A stretch of DNA of 64,000 bases, taken from contig NZ_KI632511.1 in the NCBI RefSeq assembly GCF_000504285.1, positions 6,492,154-6,556,153 on the forward strand, read 5' to 3'. This document shows positions 63,120-64,000 of the stretch, in pieces. The notes under the pieces are model-generated. The model saw only the letters and a list, made by a program, of their open reading frames with translations, was not told the origin of the DNA and ran no database searches. The stretch's first letter is position 1, and each line of letters opens with the position of its first letter. Made by a program: the position numbers and the translations under genes. Origin of the DNA: Actinospica robiniae DSM 44927 (GTDB taxonomy: Bacteria > Actinomycetota > Actinomycetes > Streptomycetales > Catenulisporaceae).

Positions 63120-63704
63120 ATGGCCCGCCGCGCATCCCGGATCGCCCCCGGCGATATCGAATACGTCCCCACCAGCGCCGCCGAGCAGGTCGCGCACGCC
63201 GACGCTCTGCGCCGACACGGCCAAGATCACCCGGACCATCGCGCCCAGGACTTTGCCGAGGCCGCCGAATACTACGCTTTCGCGGGAGACCACGAGACGG
63301 CCGAGAACCTGTTCCGCGCAGCCCTGGCCGACGGCGGCCGCGTCGCAGGCAGCCTCCATGGCTACTACGCCGACTTCCTCTTCACCCGCGATCGGCCCGA
63401 CGAGGCGCTCGCCCTGATCGAGACCGCGCGCAAAGCGCGCCCCGATGACCCAGACGTGTTCGTCATCATCGGCGAGACCCTCGACGAGCACGGCCACCAC
63501 GAGCAGGCCGCCCGCTGGCTGACCACCGGCCTGGTCCGCTACTACGGCGACCTCGCCGAGATCACCGTAGACGACCTCGAAGACGACCCGGACGGCCAGA
63601 TCATGGCCGCCGACCGCCTACGCGCCCGCCGCAACGCCGAACTCGCCCCCGACCACATCGACAACCTCATCGCAGCAATCATCGAGAACACCGACGAGCT
63701 CTGA
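63120..63704 (+). CDS. TPR-repeat protein
   Basis: A 194-aa soluble protein from ATG 63120. It contains consecutive TPR-like units: AQDFAEAAEYYAFAGDHETA, ENLFRAALADGG, FLFTRDRPDEALALIETARK and IGETLDEHGHHEQAARWLTT. The ending is charged (DDLEDDPDGQIMAADRLRAR). Related actinomycete proteins often carry a SEC-C zinc motif, which is absent here. The function is unknown; it probably acts as a protein-protein scaffold. Confidence 0.7.
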   Translation: MARRASRIAPGDIEYVPTSAAEQVAHADALRRHGQDHPDHRAQDFAEAAEYYAFAGDHETAENLFRAALADGGRVAGSLHGYYADFLFTRDRPDEALALIETARKARPDDPDVFVIIGETLDEHGHHEQAARWLTTGLVRYYGDLAEITVDDLEDDPDGQIMAADRLRARRNAELAPDHIDNLIAAIIENTDEL

Positions 63705-63749
63705 CGCCGGGGGGACCCGCAACAAGATCAGCGCCGGAACCGAAACTCG

Positions 63750-63903
63750 TGTCCGCCTACAGGTGGCCCGCCGGACCCCGGCGCTGACTGATGCGCTGGT
63801 CGAGATCGCTCTGTCTCCGGCCTGTCGTCCCGGATCGCGTCTGACGAGAAAGCTCGCCATGCCGTGCTCCCGTGACGTGCTGATCAGGCTGATCCGGGCA
63901 TGA
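63750..63903 (+). pseudogene. ISL3-family transposase fragment
   Basis: A frame without a start reads VARRTPALTDALVEIALSPA, then SRLTRKLAMPCSRDVLIRLI and RA before a TGA. This fits the zinc-binding/HTH segment of ISL3 transposases (RRTP.L...L..IA......G.RL...L..P.SRDTLLRL.R). No catalytic domain follows in the window. Confidence 0.55.
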
Positions 63904-64000
63904 CCTGTGCCGGAGAGCGGGTGCGGGCCGCCGCCCTGCTTCGGGCGAGCGCCGCGAACGTCGCGGGCATCACCGGAAGACTCAGCCCGGCATGCTGTGC
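63904..64000. other. right edge of window, nothing identified
   Basis: The last 97 bases show no feature I can support. Confidence 0.3.

Noticed and set aside
1-64000. CRISPR arrays, rRNA genes, intact tRNAs, replication origin
   Set aside because: No regularly spaced repeats, rRNA motifs or complete tRNA cloverleaf were found on either strand.

Overview
The window is high-GC DNA with GTG/ATG starts, 4-nt start/stop overlaps, DUF397/DUF5753 regulator pairs, RsbW-like ATPases, a Tad locus with a LysM-BTAD protein, and large LuxR (LAL) regulators. This points to a filamentous actinomycete (Streptomyces/Catenulispora-like); the genus cannot be fixed from sequence alone. No rRNA, CRISPR array, replication origin or intact tRNA was seen.

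Layout. 0-9.8 kb: a VapBC45-type toxin-antitoxin pair, a winged-helix regulator divergent from an anti-sigma-type ATPase, an EgtD-like methyltransferase, a DUF397/DUF5753 pair whose DUF5753 gene has lost its HTH half, a GNAT acetyltransferase overlapping an XRE-TPR regulator, and another HTH protein. 9.9-20.2 kb: an intact actinobacterial Tad (Flp pilus) locus, from a lipoprotein and a secreted protein through SAF/CpaB-like, CpaE-like ATPase, TadA, TadB, TadC, Flp pilin, two TadE-like and one TadG-like protein to an 851-aa LysM-BTAD membrane protein. 21.1-29.4 kb: a type I restriction-modification operon (HsdM-HsdS-HsdR) led by an HTH + degenerate methyltransferase + target-recognition-like protein. 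29.5-34.1 kb: a DUF4352 lipoprotein, a DUF6119/TIGR04141-like protein, a TIR-domain protein coupled to a zinc-ribbon protein, and a small AT-richer gene. Together, 21-34 kb reads as a defence island.

35-47.5 kb is rearranged accessory DNA. It holds the N-terminus of an Rhs-like secreted protein cut by a 1.2-kb IS3-family element, an ERCC4-nuclease remnant plus an intact ERCC4 gene, a STAS protein, a frameshifted carboxymuconolactone-decarboxylase-like gene, and three copies of one ATPase family (one intact, two decayed). It ends at 47.48-47.52 kb in a 3' fragment of a tRNA-Lys gene followed by a perfect hairpin, which looks like the attachment scar of an integrated element. 48-55 kb is a graveyard: an IS1380 transposase, a frameshifted alpha/beta-hydrolase, and a badly decayed Rhs toxin with its overlapping immunity-like gene.

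55.5-62.8 kb carries a compact candidate RiPP (graspetide-like) cluster: a 71-aa precursor with an acidic, Thr/Ser-containing C-terminus, an ATP-grasp maturase, an ABC exporter and a small HTH regulator on one strand, with a LAL regulator diverging from the precursor. A perfect 18-bp inverted repeat separates precursor from maturase. This cluster and the pseudo-methyltransferase-led type I R-M operon are the best candidates for undescribed biology here.
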